NCBI RefSeq assembly: GCF_037026685.1
Contig: NZ_JBANET010000006.1
Span: forward strand, 123,289-187,288
Length of the DNA: 64,000 nt
Source of the DNA: Orrella sp037026685
Lineage (GTDB): Bacteria; Pseudomonadota; Gammaproteobacteria; Burkholderiales; Burkholderiaceae_B
Direction: 5' to 3'
The translations under genes were made by a program, and so were the position numbers. Under the pieces are notes generated by a model. That model was not told the DNA's origin. It was given only the letters and a program-made list of their open reading frames with translations, and did not search any database. Positions 32,306 to 41,602 of the stretch are shown piece after piece. Position 1 is the first letter of the stretch; every line of letters begins with the position of its first letter.

Positions 32306-33268
32306 ATGACGACCACCGTCAACAGCGACCTGATCATCTACAACGATCTGGCGCAGACCGCCTACCTGGAGCGCATCCAGGACAACCTCGATGTGTTCAA
32401 CGCCGCATCCGCCGGCGCGATCGTGCTGCGCAACGAGCTGATCGAAGGTGACTTCCAGAAGCGCACCTTCTACCGCATCGGCGGCACCCTCGAGCACCGC
32501 AACGTCAACTCGACGGACAAGCCCGAAGGCAAGGCCATCAGCCACCTCGAGCGCGTCGGCGTGAAGGTGCCGTGGAAGTACGGCCCGTACCAGTCCACCG
32601 AGGAAGCGTTCAAGCGCCGCGCGCGCACCCCGGAAGAGTTCTCGATGATCGTCGGCCAGGATCTCGCCGACGCGACCATCGAGGGCTTCATCCGCTACAG
32701 CGTGAACTCGCTCGTCGCTGCCATCGGCGCCAATGCCGGTACCGTCGTTACGGGCAGCATCGCCGTGGACGGCAAGAAGACCCTGACGCGCGGCCTGCGC
32801 CGCTTCGGCGACCGCTTCAGCCGTATCGCACTGTGGGTCATGGACTCGGCCAGCTATTTCGATATCGTGGACGAAGCCATTGCCAACAAGCTGTACGGCG
32901 AAGCCGATGTGGTGGTGTACGGCGGTCTGCCGGGCACGCTGGGACGTCCGGTGCTGGTGACGGACCAAATGCCGGCCAATCGCATCCTGGCGCTGCAACC
33001 GGGGGCGTCCGAAGTGGTGGAGTCCCAGGCCCCGGGCTTCCGCAGTTACCCGATCAACGACCAGGAAAACCTGGCCATCGGCATCCGCGCCGAGGGCACG
33101 GTGAACCTCAACCTGCTCGGCTACTCGTGGAAGGAAGATACCGGCGGCGCCAACCCGACGATGTCCGCCCTGGGCTCCGGCGCCAACTGGCACAAGCACG
33201 CGGCCAGCGATAAGTCGACGGCCGGCGTACTGATCAACCTGACCGGCGACGCCGGCGCGGGGAGCTAA
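32306..33268 (+). CDS. Major capsid protein, 320 aa
   Basis: Directly follows the scaffold and has a good ribosome site (AAGGAATCGAC). The sequence (NDLAQTAYLERIQDNLDVFN, later RRFGDRFSRIALWVMDSASY, and GGLPGTLGRPVLVTDQMPAN) has the feel of HK97-fold capsid proteins of long-tailed phages. Codon use is the most biased in the window, as expected for a very abundant protein. Confidence 0.9.
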   Translation: MTTTVNSDLIIYNDLAQTAYLERIQDNLDVFNAASAGAIVLRNELIEGDFQKRTFYRIGGTLEHRNVNSTDKPEGKAISHLERVGVKVPWKYGPYQSTEEAFKRRARTPEEFSMIVGQDLADATIEGFIRYSVNSLVAAIGANAGTVVTGSIAVDGKKTLTRGLRRFGDRFSRIALWVMDSASYFDIVDEAIANKLYGEADVVVYGGLPGTLGRPVLVTDQMPANRILALQPGASEVVESQAPGFRSYPINDQENLAIGIRAEGTVNLNLLGYSWKEDTGGANPTMSALGSGANWHKHAASDKSTAGVLINLTGDAGAGS

Positions 33269-33271
33269 GGC

Positions 33272-34324
33272 ATGCGCGTCGGCATCTACGCTGGCGCGCA
33301 TCACGCAGTAGCGCCGGCGCTCGTGGAGGGATTCCGCCTCTGCGGCGCCGGTGCCAGCGTGCGCGCAACGGACCATTACTACGGCGAACGAGAGACGTTC
33401 GACCTCGTGGTGGTGTATGGCATGAAAGCGGGCCGGCGCGTACGCGACACCTACGCCGCCGCCGGCGTGCCGGTGGTGGTGATCGACTGGGGCTACATGC
33501 GTCGGGTCAACGATCCGTCCGAAGCGGCCGCGGGCTACTTCCAAGTCGGCTTGGCCGGGTTGAACAGGGTGCCGGCCTTCGCGTGTCCGCCTGACCGGTT
33601 CGACGCACTGGGTCTTGAGGTGGTCGAGCAGGGTGGCGACCCGCAGGGCTACGTTCTCGTCTGCGGCCAAGTCCCAGGGGACGCCGCGCATGGCCTCGAT
33701 GCCGAGGCGCTGCAATCGTGGCTGGCCGAGCAGTTGGGAGCGCGCGCTGGGGCGGTGTACCGGCCGCACCCGCGAGGCGGCGTCGATCTGCCCGGGGTGG
33801 AAAGCGACCGCCGGCCGCTGGCGGAGTCGCTCGCCGGAGCGCGGTTGGTCGTGGCCTACAACAGCAATGTGGGCCACGATGCCCTGCTGGCCGGCGTGCC
33901 GGTGGTTTGCGGGCCCGGCGCCGCCTACGAGGACCTGGCAGGCGAACAGCTGCCGAGCATCGAAGACCGGCGTGCCTACTTCGCCCGTCTGGCCTATGGG
34001 CAGTGGACGCTGGAGGAAATGCGCAGCGGGCAATGCCAGCGCTTCCTCATTGATCACCTCGTGCCCGGCGTTGGCCTGCCGGGCGAAGCGGCGCAAACGG
34101 AGAATCGGCCGTCTGTGCCCGAGCTGAGCTCGGGTGCCGAGGCAGAGACCAATGGAGGCACTGCGGTAGCAACAGCCCCGACGGCTGGTGGAGAGCCCGT
34201 GCCGACACCTATAAGCGGGGCGGCCCCGGAGACCGTTCCTCCCGCCGGCCAGCCGACGACGGTGCCCTCCGCCGAAGCGCCGAAGCGGCGTGGCCGGCCG
34301 CCCCGGAAACAGGCGGGGGCCTGA
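33272..34324 (+). CDS. Glycosyltransferase-like protein in the head module, 350 aa
   Basis: The protein opens MRVGIYAGAHHAVAPALVEG. Its second half carries VYRPHPRGG, then SLAGARLVVAYNSNVGHDAL and LAGVPVVCGPGAAY. That order resembles the C-terminal domain of GT-B enzymes such as KpsC-type Kdo transferases. After residue 270 comes a Pro/Ala/Glu-rich linker and an AT-hook-like end (KRRGRPPRK). Such a gene between capsid and connector genes is unusual. It may decorate the virion or the host surface; the substrate is unknown. Confidence 0.65.
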   Translation: MRVGIYAGAHHAVAPALVEGFRLCGAGASVRATDHYYGERETFDLVVVYGMKAGRRVRDTYAAAGVPVVVIDWGYMRRVNDPSEAAAGYFQVGLAGLNRVPAFACPPDRFDALGLEVVEQGGDPQGYVLVCGQVPGDAAHGLDAEALQSWLAEQLGARAGAVYRPHPRGGVDLPGVESDRRPLAESLAGARLVVAYNSNVGHDALLAGVPVVCGPGAAYEDLAGEQLPSIEDRRAYFARLAYGQWTLEEMRSGQCQRFLIDHLVPGVGLPGEAAQTENRPSVPELSSGAEAETNGGTAVATAPTAGGEPVPTPISGAAPETVPPAGQPTTVPSAEAPKRRGRPPRKQAGA

Positions 34325-34326
34325 CC

Positions 34327-34704
34327 GTGACGGAGTACGTGACGGTCGCCCAGGTGGACGAGCTGCTGGGCGATGGATGGGCGGCGGCGGACAAGAAGGC
34401 CGAGGCGATCTTCATCGCCAACGTCTGGATGTCAGACCAGGACTTGCCCGCGCTGGACCCGATGCCCGAACAATGGCCGCGCGCCGCGGCCTACATCGCG
34501 CGCGAGGCCGCCGCCGGCCGGATCTACGGACAGACCGAGCACGGGCTTATGAGCAAGTCGGCCTCGGCTGGCGAGGTCTCCACGTCCAAGACGTTCGCGC
34601 ATGGGCACCGCGTGGTGTCGGCCGGGGAAAACCTCGCGCTGGCCTTGCTTAAGCCCTGGCGCGGCGGGCTCGGCGCCGGAGTGGTGATGTTGAAGAGGGT
34701 ATGA
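34327..34704 (+). CDS. Head-tail connector / DnaT-like family protein, 125 aa
   Basis: Starts MTEYVTVAQVDELLGDGWAA and has the pattern of small phage proteins at the head-tail junction (often labelled DnaT-like): DQWPRAAAYIAREAAA-like helix, then FAHGHRVVSAGENLALALLK. The place between capsid and tail genes supports a connector role. The ATG lies two bases after the previous stop. Confidence 0.78.
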   Translation: MTEYVTVAQVDELLGDGWAAADKKAEAIFIANVWMSDQDLPALDPMPEQWPRAAAYIAREAAAGRIYGQTEHGLMSKSASAGEVSTSKTFAHGHRVVSAGENLALALLKPWRGGLGAGVVMLKRV

Positions 34705-34853
34705 GCATGTACGGAAGTGGACTGGATGGCGCGTTTACCGCGCTCATGATCGCGTGCGGTATCGCCGGCGCGGCGATCATGGCATTGCTGTTCTGGGGTG
34801 TTCCGTGGCTGTGGGGGGTAGTCAAGCCCTGGCTGCATGCCGTGACGGGGTGA
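34701..34853 (+). CDS. Small membrane protein, 50 aa
   Basis: The ATG overlaps the previous stop (ATGA). Two hydrophobic stretches (FTALMIACGIAGAAIMALLF and VPWLWGVVKPWL) make a one- or two-pass membrane protein. A membrane gene inside the head module is odd and may be an accessory gene. Confidence 0.65.
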   Translation: MSMYGSGLDGAFTALMIACGIAGAAIMALLFWGVPWLWGVVKPWLHAVTG

Positions 34854-34854
34854 C

Positions 34855-35238
34855 ATGGGACAGCACCTAAAGCCGCCTAGGGTCGAGTTCCGGCCCATCG
34901 ATCCACTCCAGGACTACTACGACGACGGCCAGGGCAACCAGTATTCAGTGGCGCGCTTGGTCGATGATGCCAAAGACCTGCCGATTTTCGATTGCCCGCT
35001 GGCGGCGCTGGATCTGTCGGGGGAGATCTGGAAGGGCAGCAACATGCACGGATTGGCCTTCCACGTTCGCAAGGTGATGCGGGCCGACCTGGATGTGCCG
35101 ATCTTGCTGGACTGGAACGGCGGCATCGCCGACGGCCGACACCGCGTCATCAAGGCGCTGGCGCTGGGTAAGCGAACGATCAAGGCCAAACGGATGACAT
35201 GGAAGCCGGATCCGTGCCGAAAGAGCGAAGGGAGTTGA
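34855..35238 (+). CDS. ParB/sulfiredoxin-fold-like protein, 127 aa
   Basis: The C-terminal half reads VPILLDWNGGIADGRHRVIK followed by ALALGKRTIKAKRM, the GxxDGRHRxxA pattern of ParB N-terminal domains. There is no helix-turn-helix, so it is not a partition protein. Such single ParB-like domains in phages may be small nucleotide-binding or nuclease proteins. Role unknown. Confidence 0.7.
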   Translation: MGQHLKPPRVEFRPIDPLQDYYDDGQGNQYSVARLVDDAKDLPIFDCPLAALDLSGEIWKGSNMHGLAFHVRKVMRADLDVPILLDWNGGIADGRHRVIKALALGKRTIKAKRMTWKPDPCRKSEGS

Positions 35239-35239
35239 T

Positions 35240-35596
35240 GTGGGGCTGCGCGACGAAATTACAGCTGACCTGGCCGAAGCCTTCGATGACGACCTCGCCG
35301 ACGCCATCCGCCCGTTCGAGGGTTCGCGGGTCGCGGGTGTAGGGCCGTATGACCCGGTGACCGAGACGCGGCCGGGGATCACGGAGACCTACAGCGGCCG
35401 CGGCGCGTTTGGCGGATATCGAAGCGAGGAGATCGACGGCGTGCGCGTGCTGGCGACCGACGTGCGGCTGCTTGCCTTGCAGGCCGAGACGACCGGCACG
35501 CCAGCCGTGGGCGACAAGATCAACGGCATGAGGGTGGAGTCCGTCGGGCAGGACCCGGCCGCCGTCACCTGGGTCGTGCAACTTCGGAAGGTGTGA
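35240..35596 (+). CDS. Head-tail joining protein candidate, 118 aa (GTG start)
   Basis: A GTG at 35240 has AAGGGAG at good distance. The product (MGLRDEITADLAEAFDDDLA, then SGRGAFGGYRSEEIDGVRVL and VGDKINGMRVESVGQDPAAV) resembles phage proteins between connector and tail genes. Its last base overlaps the next start. A structural role at the neck is inferred. Confidence 0.75.
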   Translation: MGLRDEITADLAEAFDDDLADAIRPFEGSRVAGVGPYDPVTETRPGITETYSGRGAFGGYRSEEIDGVRVLATDVRLLALQAETTGTPAVGDKINGMRVESVGQDPAAVTWVVQLRKV

Positions 35597-35799
35597 TGGT
35601 GCTGCTGATGAAAATATGGGCTGCCGTGACGCAGCGAAAGATTGTGGCACTGCTACACCACGATGGCGAAGTGTCATTCCACATCGCCCGCAGGACGCCG
35701 TTCGGCATGGAGTGCAAGACGTTGGGACGGCGCTGCTTGCTGCTCAAGGATGGCAGCGTCAAGGGTCCGTCCTGGGTTGATGCCTGGGAGGTGGCGTAA
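35596..35799 (+). CDS. Small hypothetical protein, 67 aa
   Basis: Starts MVLLMKIWAAVTQRKIVALL and continues as a beta-rich domain ending WVDAWEVA. It overlaps the previous stop and the next start by one base each, so it fits the operon exactly. Probably a moron or minor connector; no family recognised. Confidence 0.65.
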   Translation: MVLLMKIWAAVTQRKIVALLHHDGEVSFHIARRTPFGMECKTLGRRCLLLKDGSVKGPSWVDAWEVA

Positions 35800-36185
35800 T
35801 GGCCTGGGGAGGAACGAAGCCGACCGCCTTTATCAAGGTAGTCGAGGATGATCTCGTGGACAAACGCAAGGTCATTACGTCCGACGCGCTCCAGGCCGTT
35901 ATTTCGGGTTCGCCCGTCGATACGGGCGCGTACAAGGGCAATCACAAGGTGAGCCTGGACGGCGAGGATCTTTCCTCCGATCCCCTGGCCGCCGACCCCA
36001 GCGGGCAGGACACCCTGGCCAGGGGCGAGGCCGTCATCGGCCAAATCGATACGGCCTACGGGTACGCCGTGGTGCAGAACAACATCGCCTACGCGCAGCG
36101 CCTGGAGGACGGTCATTCGCAGCGGGCGCCGTCCGGAATCTACGGACCCGCGTTCGAGTTCCTGCGGGCCAAGCACGCGAAATGA
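35799..36185 (+). CDS. HK97 gp10-like minor tail protein, 128 aa
   Basis: The middle contains LQAVISGSPVDTGAYKGNHK, and the end contains YAVVQNNIAYAQRLEDGHSQ followed by RAPSGIYGPAFEFL. The SPVDTGAYKG element and the YAxRLExGHSxxAPxG part are signatures of gp10-type tail completion proteins. It acts at the head-tail interface. Confidence 0.87.
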   Translation: MAWGGTKPTAFIKVVEDDLVDKRKVITSDALQAVISGSPVDTGAYKGNHKVSLDGEDLSSDPLAADPSGQDTLARGEAVIGQIDTAYGYAVVQNNIAYAQRLEDGHSQRAPSGIYGPAFEFLRAKHAK

Positions 36186-36577
36186 CCTACGAAGAGATCC
36201 GACAAGCCATTGTGGGCCGCATGGCGGCCTTCAGCGGCCTTGAACAGTCGCGCATTGCGTATCCGAACCATCCGGGGATATTCGCCCCGCCGGACGAGGG
36301 GCTTTGGTGCCGCCTGTCGATTCAGCCCGGGCCTGCCTTTATGGCCGGCATGGCGGATCGTCCCTACACCCGCAAGCCCGGCCTGATCGTTGTGCAGTGC
36401 TTTGCGCGCGAGCGTACCGGCATCAAGCCGTTGACCGAACTGGCCGACGCCCTGGAGGTGCATTTCGCGTACTGGCGCCACGGTGAGCTGGAGTGCTTGG
36501 AGGCCAGCCACGTAGACGTGGGGCCGGCCGATGGCTTCTACCAGCAGAACGTTCGCGTGGCTTACCGAGCCGGATAG
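36182..36577 (+). CDS. Tail terminator protein (DUF4128-like), 131 aa
   Basis: Follows the gp10-like gene and overlaps it by four bases. Residues such as IVGRMAAFSGLEQSRIAYPN and PGLIVVQCFARERTG match small tail terminators that cap the tail tube. Length is normal for the group. A terminator follows, so the head and connector transcript may end here. Confidence 0.8.
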   Translation: MTYEEIRQAIVGRMAAFSGLEQSRIAYPNHPGIFAPPDEGLWCRLSIQPGPAFMAGMADRPYTRKPGLIVVQCFARERTGIKPLTELADALEVHFAYWRHGELECLEASHVDVGPADGFYQQNVRVAYRAG

Positions 36578-36596
36578 CCAACAACCACCTCGAACG

Positions 36597-36619
36597 ACCC
36601 GCTTCGGCGGGTTTTTTTT
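36597..36619 (+). terminator. Terminator between connector and tail genes
   Basis: ACCCGC-TTCG-GCGGGT followed by eight T makes a strong terminator. A second, weaker hairpin GCCCGC-TCTGT-GCGGGC follows at 36620-36636. Confidence 0.88.
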
Positions 36620-36658
36620 GCCCGCTCTGTGCGGGCGCATTGAGCATAGGAGGCAGCC

Positions 36659-37597
36659 GTGAGCAGCGGAGCCAAAGTTGTCACCCACTACATCAAGGAA
36701 TCCACGCCTGGCGTGACCCCAGCCAGCCCGGCTGCCGGCGCGTGGAAAACAGCCCGCCTGACGGGCAACAGCTTGTCGCCCACGCCCACCACTCAAGTCA
36801 GCGACGAAATCACGGACTCGCGCATCAGTCAGGGCAGCGTGGTCACCGGCCTGACGATAGGCGGCGACCTGGTCGGGGAGATGTCCTTCGGCACTTTCGA
36901 TGATTTCCTCGAGGCGCTGTTCTACGGCAACTGGACCAACGACGTGCTGACCGTGGGGACCACGCGCCACACCTTCAGCGTCCAAAAGGCGTTCACCGAC
37001 GTGGGCACCTATCACCTGTTCAAGGGCGTGCACGCCGCCACCGGGTCGATCGAGATCCCCGAGGAGGGCAAGATCACGTTGACCATCGGCGGCCAGGCTC
37101 TGGACTATGAGGACGGCGAATCGTCGTTCGTGACGAGCCCGGCCGCGGCCACGACGACGCCTTTCATGTCGTCCCTGGCGGTGGGCGATATCACCGTGGA
37201 TGGGATTTCCCTGGCCGGGGCGGCCTGCGTGTCGGCCATGACGGTCAACGTCGACAACACCGTGCAGCTGCAGCGCTGCTTGGGCTCTGGCCGGCTCGGG
37301 CCGGGCGCCATTATCGAGACCGAGGCAGCGATCACGGGGACGATCACGCTCGCATGGTCCAAGCGCGCCTGGCTGATCTGGAAGGAGCAACTGACCCGCA
37401 AGCCCTTCGCGGTGTCCTTCCCCATCGAGGACAGCTTGGGCAACCGATACGTCTTCGCCTTCCCTTCGATTGAATTCGACGGCGAGCTGCCCAATGGCGG
37501 CAAGCGCGACATCATCCAGGCCACCTTGAACTGGACCGTCGCCAAGGTGGCTCCGTTCATCACGCGCGTTGCGGCCGCTACGGAAGGCGAGGACTGA
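36659..37597 (+). CDS. Major tail tube protein, 312 aa (GTG start)
   Basis: A GTG with AGGAGG seven bases ahead opens a 312-residue beta-rich protein (MSSGAKVVTHYIKESTPGVT, then SDEITDSRISQGSVVTGLTI, later CVSAMTVNVDNTVQLQRCLG). Size, strand-rich composition and the place right before the chaperone genes identify the tail tube subunit. Codon use is strongly biased as for abundant proteins. Confidence 0.9.
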   Translation: MSSGAKVVTHYIKESTPGVTPASPAAGAWKTARLTGNSLSPTPTTQVSDEITDSRISQGSVVTGLTIGGDLVGEMSFGTFDDFLEALFYGNWTNDVLTVGTTRHTFSVQKAFTDVGTYHLFKGVHAATGSIEIPEEGKITLTIGGQALDYEDGESSFVTSPAAATTTPFMSSLAVGDITVDGISLAGAACVSAMTVNVDNTVQLQRCLGSGRLGPGAIIETEAAITGTITLAWSKRAWLIWKEQLTRKPFAVSFPIEDSLGNRYVFAFPSIEFDGELPNGGKRDIIQATLNWTVAKVAPFITRVAAATEGED

Positions 37598-37599
37598 TC

Positions 37600-38076
37600 A
37601 TGCCTTTGACCGTCCACACGGAGGAGCGCCAAAAACCGAGGTCGGTGGCGCAGTGGCGTGAGTACGACGCGCAAACCAGCGTCCTTATCGACAGCCTGGA
37701 CAACGACGAGTACCAAATTGCCCTTGCACGTGCCAGGCGCCGCACGCAGGCCCTGGACCGCCTGGCCGGCGCCGAGCAGGTCCTGGTCCTGGATGGCGAA
37801 GAGACCGAACACGCGACGCAGTGCACCTTGCTTGGGCACTTCGTTGTGAGGGATTGGAAGGGGGCGGCCGACGCCAACGGCAACCCGGTGCCCTATTCGC
37901 CGAAAGCGGCGGTGGCAACCCTCAAGACCGACATCCGCTTCTTTCTCTGGGTCCTTAAAGAGGCCTCCGACGTGGCGGCGAGTCACCACAGGGAGGTCGA
38001 GGAAACGAGGGGAAAGTCGTCGCCAGGTACCGCTGGCAGCGCGAGTGGGGAAGCCGAAGCGAAAAACAAAAGCTGA
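37600..38076 (+). CDS. Tail assembly chaperone, short form (gpG-like), 158 aa
   Basis: This is the zero-frame product. It starts MPLTVHTEERQKPRSVAQWR and is a helical acidic protein. Near its end is GGGAAAG (38010-38016) in the frame G-GGA-AAG, the same slippery heptamer used in lambda G/GT. Most ribosomes should make this short form; a minority shift back one base to make the long form. Confidence 0.88.
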   Translation: MPLTVHTEERQKPRSVAQWREYDAQTSVLIDSLDNDEYQIALARARRRTQALDRLAGAEQVLVLDGEETEHATQCTLLGHFVVRDWKGAADANGNPVPYSPKAAVATLKTDIRFFLWVLKEASDVAASHHREVEETRGKSSPGTAGSASGEAEAKNKS

Positions 38077-38321
38077 TCGCCAGCAGGCTTGGCGTACGGA
38101 TTCCTGACCCGCCGGAGATCGACGCCATCACGGCCCATGTAATCGCGGTGTACCAACTCGCCGCTCGCGCCCGGCGCATGGTGCCCGCTCAAGGTGGTGC
38201 GGTACTGCTGCCCATATCCGTGGCCGATATATCCGACGTTCTTGCTGCGCATCCGTCGCCACTCCCCAGGGCCGAACTGGACGCATGTGTCTTCGCGCTT
38301 GACGCCTTGGACCGTGAATGA
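37600..38321 (+). CDS. Tail assembly chaperone, long form by -1 frameshift (gpGT-like)
   Basis: After slipping at GGGAAAG the -1 frame is open for 102 codons including the stop (KVVARYRWQREWGSRSEKQK, then LIASRLGVRIPDPPEIDAIT) to TGA at 38319. The combined product is about 240 residues. The added domain has good coding character and no start of its own, exactly as in GT. It helps the tape measure protein recruit tail tube subunits. Confidence 0.85.
38010..38016 (+). promoter_or_regulatory. Programmed -1 ribosomal frameshift site
   Basis: GGGAAAG in the correct phase (G GGA AAG), located at the end of gene G with an overlapping -1 open frame behind it. It is identical to the lambda G/GT slip site. 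Confidence 0.88.
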
Positions 38322-38344
38322 CACGACGACGTGAGTGATGAACC

Positions 38345-41300
38345 ATGAGTGAAAGCCGCCTAGCGATTGTCATCGACAGCCGCAATGCCAAGACCGACGC
38401 CGAGGGGCTGGCGCAAGCCATGCAGGCCTTGGAAGATGCCGGCGTGCGTGTGAGCACCAGTGCGGGCAGAGCGGGGCGTACCGCGCGGGATGCCGGCCGG
38501 GCCTATAGCCAGGCTGGCCAGCAGGCCACGCGCGGCGCGCAGGGCGTAGACCGCATTAATCGGTCCCTCGATGACACCGATAGGTCGGCCACTCAGGCAA
38601 CCCTGGCATTGCGTCGTGCTTTTATTGGTGGGATCGCAGGGCTTTCGGCGATGAATGTGATCGACATCGCCGACGACTGGGGGCAGTTCGCCAGTCGGAT
38701 CCGGATGGCCACGCAGAGCGCCGAGGAGTACGACCTGGTACAGCGGCGGATGCTGCAAAGCGCCAATGCGACGTACCGGAACATCAACGAGACGCGGGAG
38801 TCGTTCATTCAGCTATCGCCGGTCCTGCGGCAGATGGGGATGTCGCTGGAGCAGAGCCTGGACGCCGTTGACGCCTTCAGTGGCTTGCTGGTTGTGAACG
38901 CTGCCAGCGCTGACAGGGCGGTCGCTGCACAGCGGGCGCTGTCTACGGCGTTGCAGAAAGGAAAGTTGGACGCACAAGGCTGGATCACGATCTATTCGTC
39001 CCTGGACAGTTTGGTCGAGGTCCTGGCGCAGCACAGCGGAAAGTCGGCGGAAGAGATCCGCAAGTTGGGCGCTAGCGGGCAGCTGTCCGTCAACATGATC
39101 GCGCAGGCGCTTGCCGGGAGCTACGACGAGATCATGCGCCAGGTGGAAGGCATGCCGACCACCGTGCGGGACGCAATGAACAATGTGAGCAATGCGTTCG
39201 GCGAGTACATCGGTACTGCCAATGAGGCGAACCAGGTCACGGCGTCGATGGCTGCCGCGCTAGTGAGCCTTGGCGATAACCTCGATTCCGTGTTGAACGT
39301 GGCAGTACTGGCCGCTGGCGGGCTTTTGGCGGCGTACACGGCACGCGCTATTGCTGCCGGGGTGGCAACTGGCCAGCTGACCGTAGCCAAAATCGCGGAC
39401 GCGGCGGCCACCCGCAATTCTGCCGCCGCAAGCCGCGCATTTGCAGCAGCCCGAGTCGCCGAAGCGCAGGCTGCAGTGGCCGCTGCGACGGGCATGCAGC
39501 GGCTCACTGTCGTGCAGACCCAATTGGTTCCGGCACAGGCAGCGCTGGCCGCTTCTACCCAATCGCTTGCTGCGGCAAATCGCACCCTTGCCCTTTCGTT
39601 GTCGGGCCTCATAGGTGGCCCCATTGGCGCCCTAACTTTGGGCCTTTCTGCGGCGGGTGCAGCGTGGGTGTACTTTGCGAACTCCACGGATAGGTCTCGT
39701 GACAGCCTGATCGACATCGACCAGCCGTTGCAGACCACGATCGAGAAGTTCCGCGAGCTGGGAGTGCTGCAACGGGAAAGTGCGCTGGCCAGGTTGGGCG
39801 AATTGCAGGCCCAGCAAGCGCGTGAGGCGGCGCGAGCGGTCAACGACTTTGTCGATAGCCTCAACCCAACGACCGCTCGCGGTACGCGCGCAGTAGCTCA
39901 GATGCGCGCCCAAATGCGCGTGGAGATGCAAGCAATTGCGGCCGACACTGATCTGTCGTCGGAACAGATGCAGCAGGCAATGGCCGACCTGATCGATATG
40001 TGGGCGGAGTCCGGGCGGATCACGCAGGAGCAGGCGACCACGTACCGCCAGGCTGCGGCCGCAGTGGCGGCTGCACAGGAACCTGCACGGCGGACCGCCC
40101 AGCAGGTCGCCGTGCTGACCGCCGAGCAACAGCGATTGGCAGATTCGGCCCGGGAAGCGGCTAATGCACAGGGTGCTCTGGCCGGCGCCTTGCGCGAGAC
40201 CGACGAAGCCGGTAAGACGTACTTGGAACGGCTGCAGGACCGCGCCCTTACGGCCGGACTGACCACTCAACGTCAGCAGCTCGATGCGCTGGTGAAGGCC
40301 GGGAAACTGATCTACTCGGACGACGACCTCGAGGCGGCCCGCAAGGCGGCGGACATCATCGACCGTGCAACCGCTGTGTCCAAGCGACCACGGCGAGAAA
40401 CGGCAGACGAAGGCCAGCGGTTTATCGAGCAGATGCGTGAGCGCGTTGAGCTGCTTGGCAAAGAAACCCAACTCGAGCAGCTTAATGCGCGGATAGCCTC
40501 GGGCACCCTCAAATTCAAGGAAGAGGGACAGCGAGGGGAGGCCGAACGGCTGGCCCGGACCCTTGACTACCTGAATCAGCAAGTTGAAACCGAGCGGATA
40601 CTGCGCGACTTGCGCGCTCAGCAGTCCGTAACGCAGATGCAGTTCATGCGGGAACTGGGCAGCTTCGGCCAGGGAAACCGGGTGCGGGAGTTGAACTCTG
40701 CCCTTGCAGAGGTTGAGGACCGATACCGAGACCTGATCGAGCTGCGGCGAAATTCGGTGCATGGGCTCGGCGACCGCGAGTACGCGCAAATCCAGCAGTC
40801 ACTCGCTACTGAATTGGATATGGTCCGTCAGCACTATGCCGACCGCTGGCAGATCGAGGAAAGCTGGCGCCTAGGTGCAATGGACGCGCTTCGGAACTAT
40901 TCCGACGAGTCGCGCAATCTGTACCAGGATTTGGGGGAGGCCGCTGGCAACGCATTCCGGACGATGGAAGATGATTTCGTGTCGGCCATGCGCGGGATGA
41001 AATTGGAAGCGTCCCGGGTCGTAGACAGCATCCTCAACGACCTGCTGAGAATAACCGTGCGCCGGAACATCACCGGGCCGCTGGCCAACGCGCTCAATCA
41101 TGGTATCGGCCAGGTGGTGCCGAACGTGGCTGGTGGTTTCGGCATTTCGCAGCTCCCGGTCGGCGGTCTTATCCCTACGGTGGACCTGACCAGACCGCCA
41201 GGCCTCGCCCGCGGCGGTCCGACTCGCGCGTTCGGCCTGTATGAGGTCAACGAGGAAGGGCCTGAGCTGTACACCGAGCGCGGCCGTACCTACCTGATGG

Positions 41301-41602
41301 CAGGCGACCAGGGTGGATATGTGACCCCGCTACGCGATGCGGCGCAGGCGGGCGCGATAAGCACAGTACCGGTGCCGGGGGCAACGGCCGCCACTGCGCC
41401 GCCGCGAATCACCATCAACAACATCGGTGCCCAGTCCGAGCCGGAAGTTCAAGTGCGGCAGGACCCGTCCGGAGGCATCAACATTGACCTGATCTGGAAG
41501 CAGTTTAGCGGCCGGCTGGCCCGTGAGGTGTCTAGCGGGCAAGGCGAATTCGTGCGCGCCCAGGAGCGGACGTATGGACTCCAGCGCAAAGTGAGGGGCT
41601 AG
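38345..41602 (+). CDS. Tape measure protein, 1085 aa
   Basis: The largest helical protein of the tail module, directly after the chaperone pair. It starts MSESRLAIVIDSRNAKTDAE and contains an early conserved block (DIADDWGQFASRIRMATQSA), two hydrophobic stretches at about residues 315-340 and 415-445, and a long coiled-coil part. A Gly-rich C terminus (RGGPTRAFGLYEVNEEGPEL) is typical of the family. Its length sets tail length. Confidence 0.95.
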   Translation: MSESRLAIVIDSRNAKTDAEGLAQAMQALEDAGVRVSTSAGRAGRTARDAGRAYSQAGQQATRGAQGVDRINRSLDDTDRSATQATLALRRAFIGGIAGLSAMNVIDIADDWGQFASRIRMATQSAEEYDLVQRRMLQSANATYRNINETRESFIQLSPVLRQMGMSLEQSLDAVDAFSGLLVVNAASADRAVAAQRALSTALQKGKLDAQGWITIYSSLDSLVEVLAQHSGKSAEEIRKLGASGQLSVNMIAQALAGSYDEIMRQVEGMPTTVRDAMNNVSNAFGEYIGTANEANQVTASMAAALVSLGDNLDSVLNVAVLAAGGLLAAYTARAIAAGVATGQLTVAKIADAAATRNSAAASRAFAAARVAEAQAAVAAATGMQRLTVVQTQLVPAQAALAASTQSLAAANRTLALSLSGLIGGPIGALTLGLSAAGAAWVYFANSTDRSRDSLIDIDQPLQTTIEKFRELGVLQRESALARLGELQAQQAREAARAVNDFVDSLNPTTARGTRAVAQMRAQMRVEMQAIAADTDLSSEQMQQAMADLIDMWAESGRITQEQATTYRQAAAAVAAAQEPARRTAQQVAVLTAEQQRLADSAREAANAQGALAGALRETDEAGKTYLERLQDRALTAGLTTQRQQLDALVKAGKLIYSDDDLEAARKAADIIDRATAVSKRPRRETADEGQRFIEQMRERVELLGKETQLEQLNARIASGTLKFKEEGQRGEAERLARTLDYLNQQVETERILRDLRAQQSVTQMQFMRELGSFGQGNRVRELNSALAEVEDRYRDLIELRRNSVHGLGDREYAQIQQSLATELDMVRQHYADRWQIEESWRLGAMDALRNYSDESRNLYQDLGEAAGNAFRTMEDDFVSAMRGMKLEASRVVDSILNDLLRITVRRNITGPLANALNHGIGQVVPNVAGGFGISQLPVGGLIPTVDLTRPPGLARGGPTRAFGLYEVNEEGPELYTERGRTYLMAGDQGGYVTPLRDAAQAGAISTVPVPGATAATAPPRITINNIGAQSEPEVQVRQDPSGGINIDLIWKQFSGRLAREVSSGQGEFVRAQERTYGLQRKVRG

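Noticed and set aside
31490..34096. 868-aa minus-strand open frame
   Set aside because: It is the complement of the scaffold, capsid and glycosyltransferase-like genes. The plus genes have ribosome sites and family patterns; the minus frame is a high-GC shadow.
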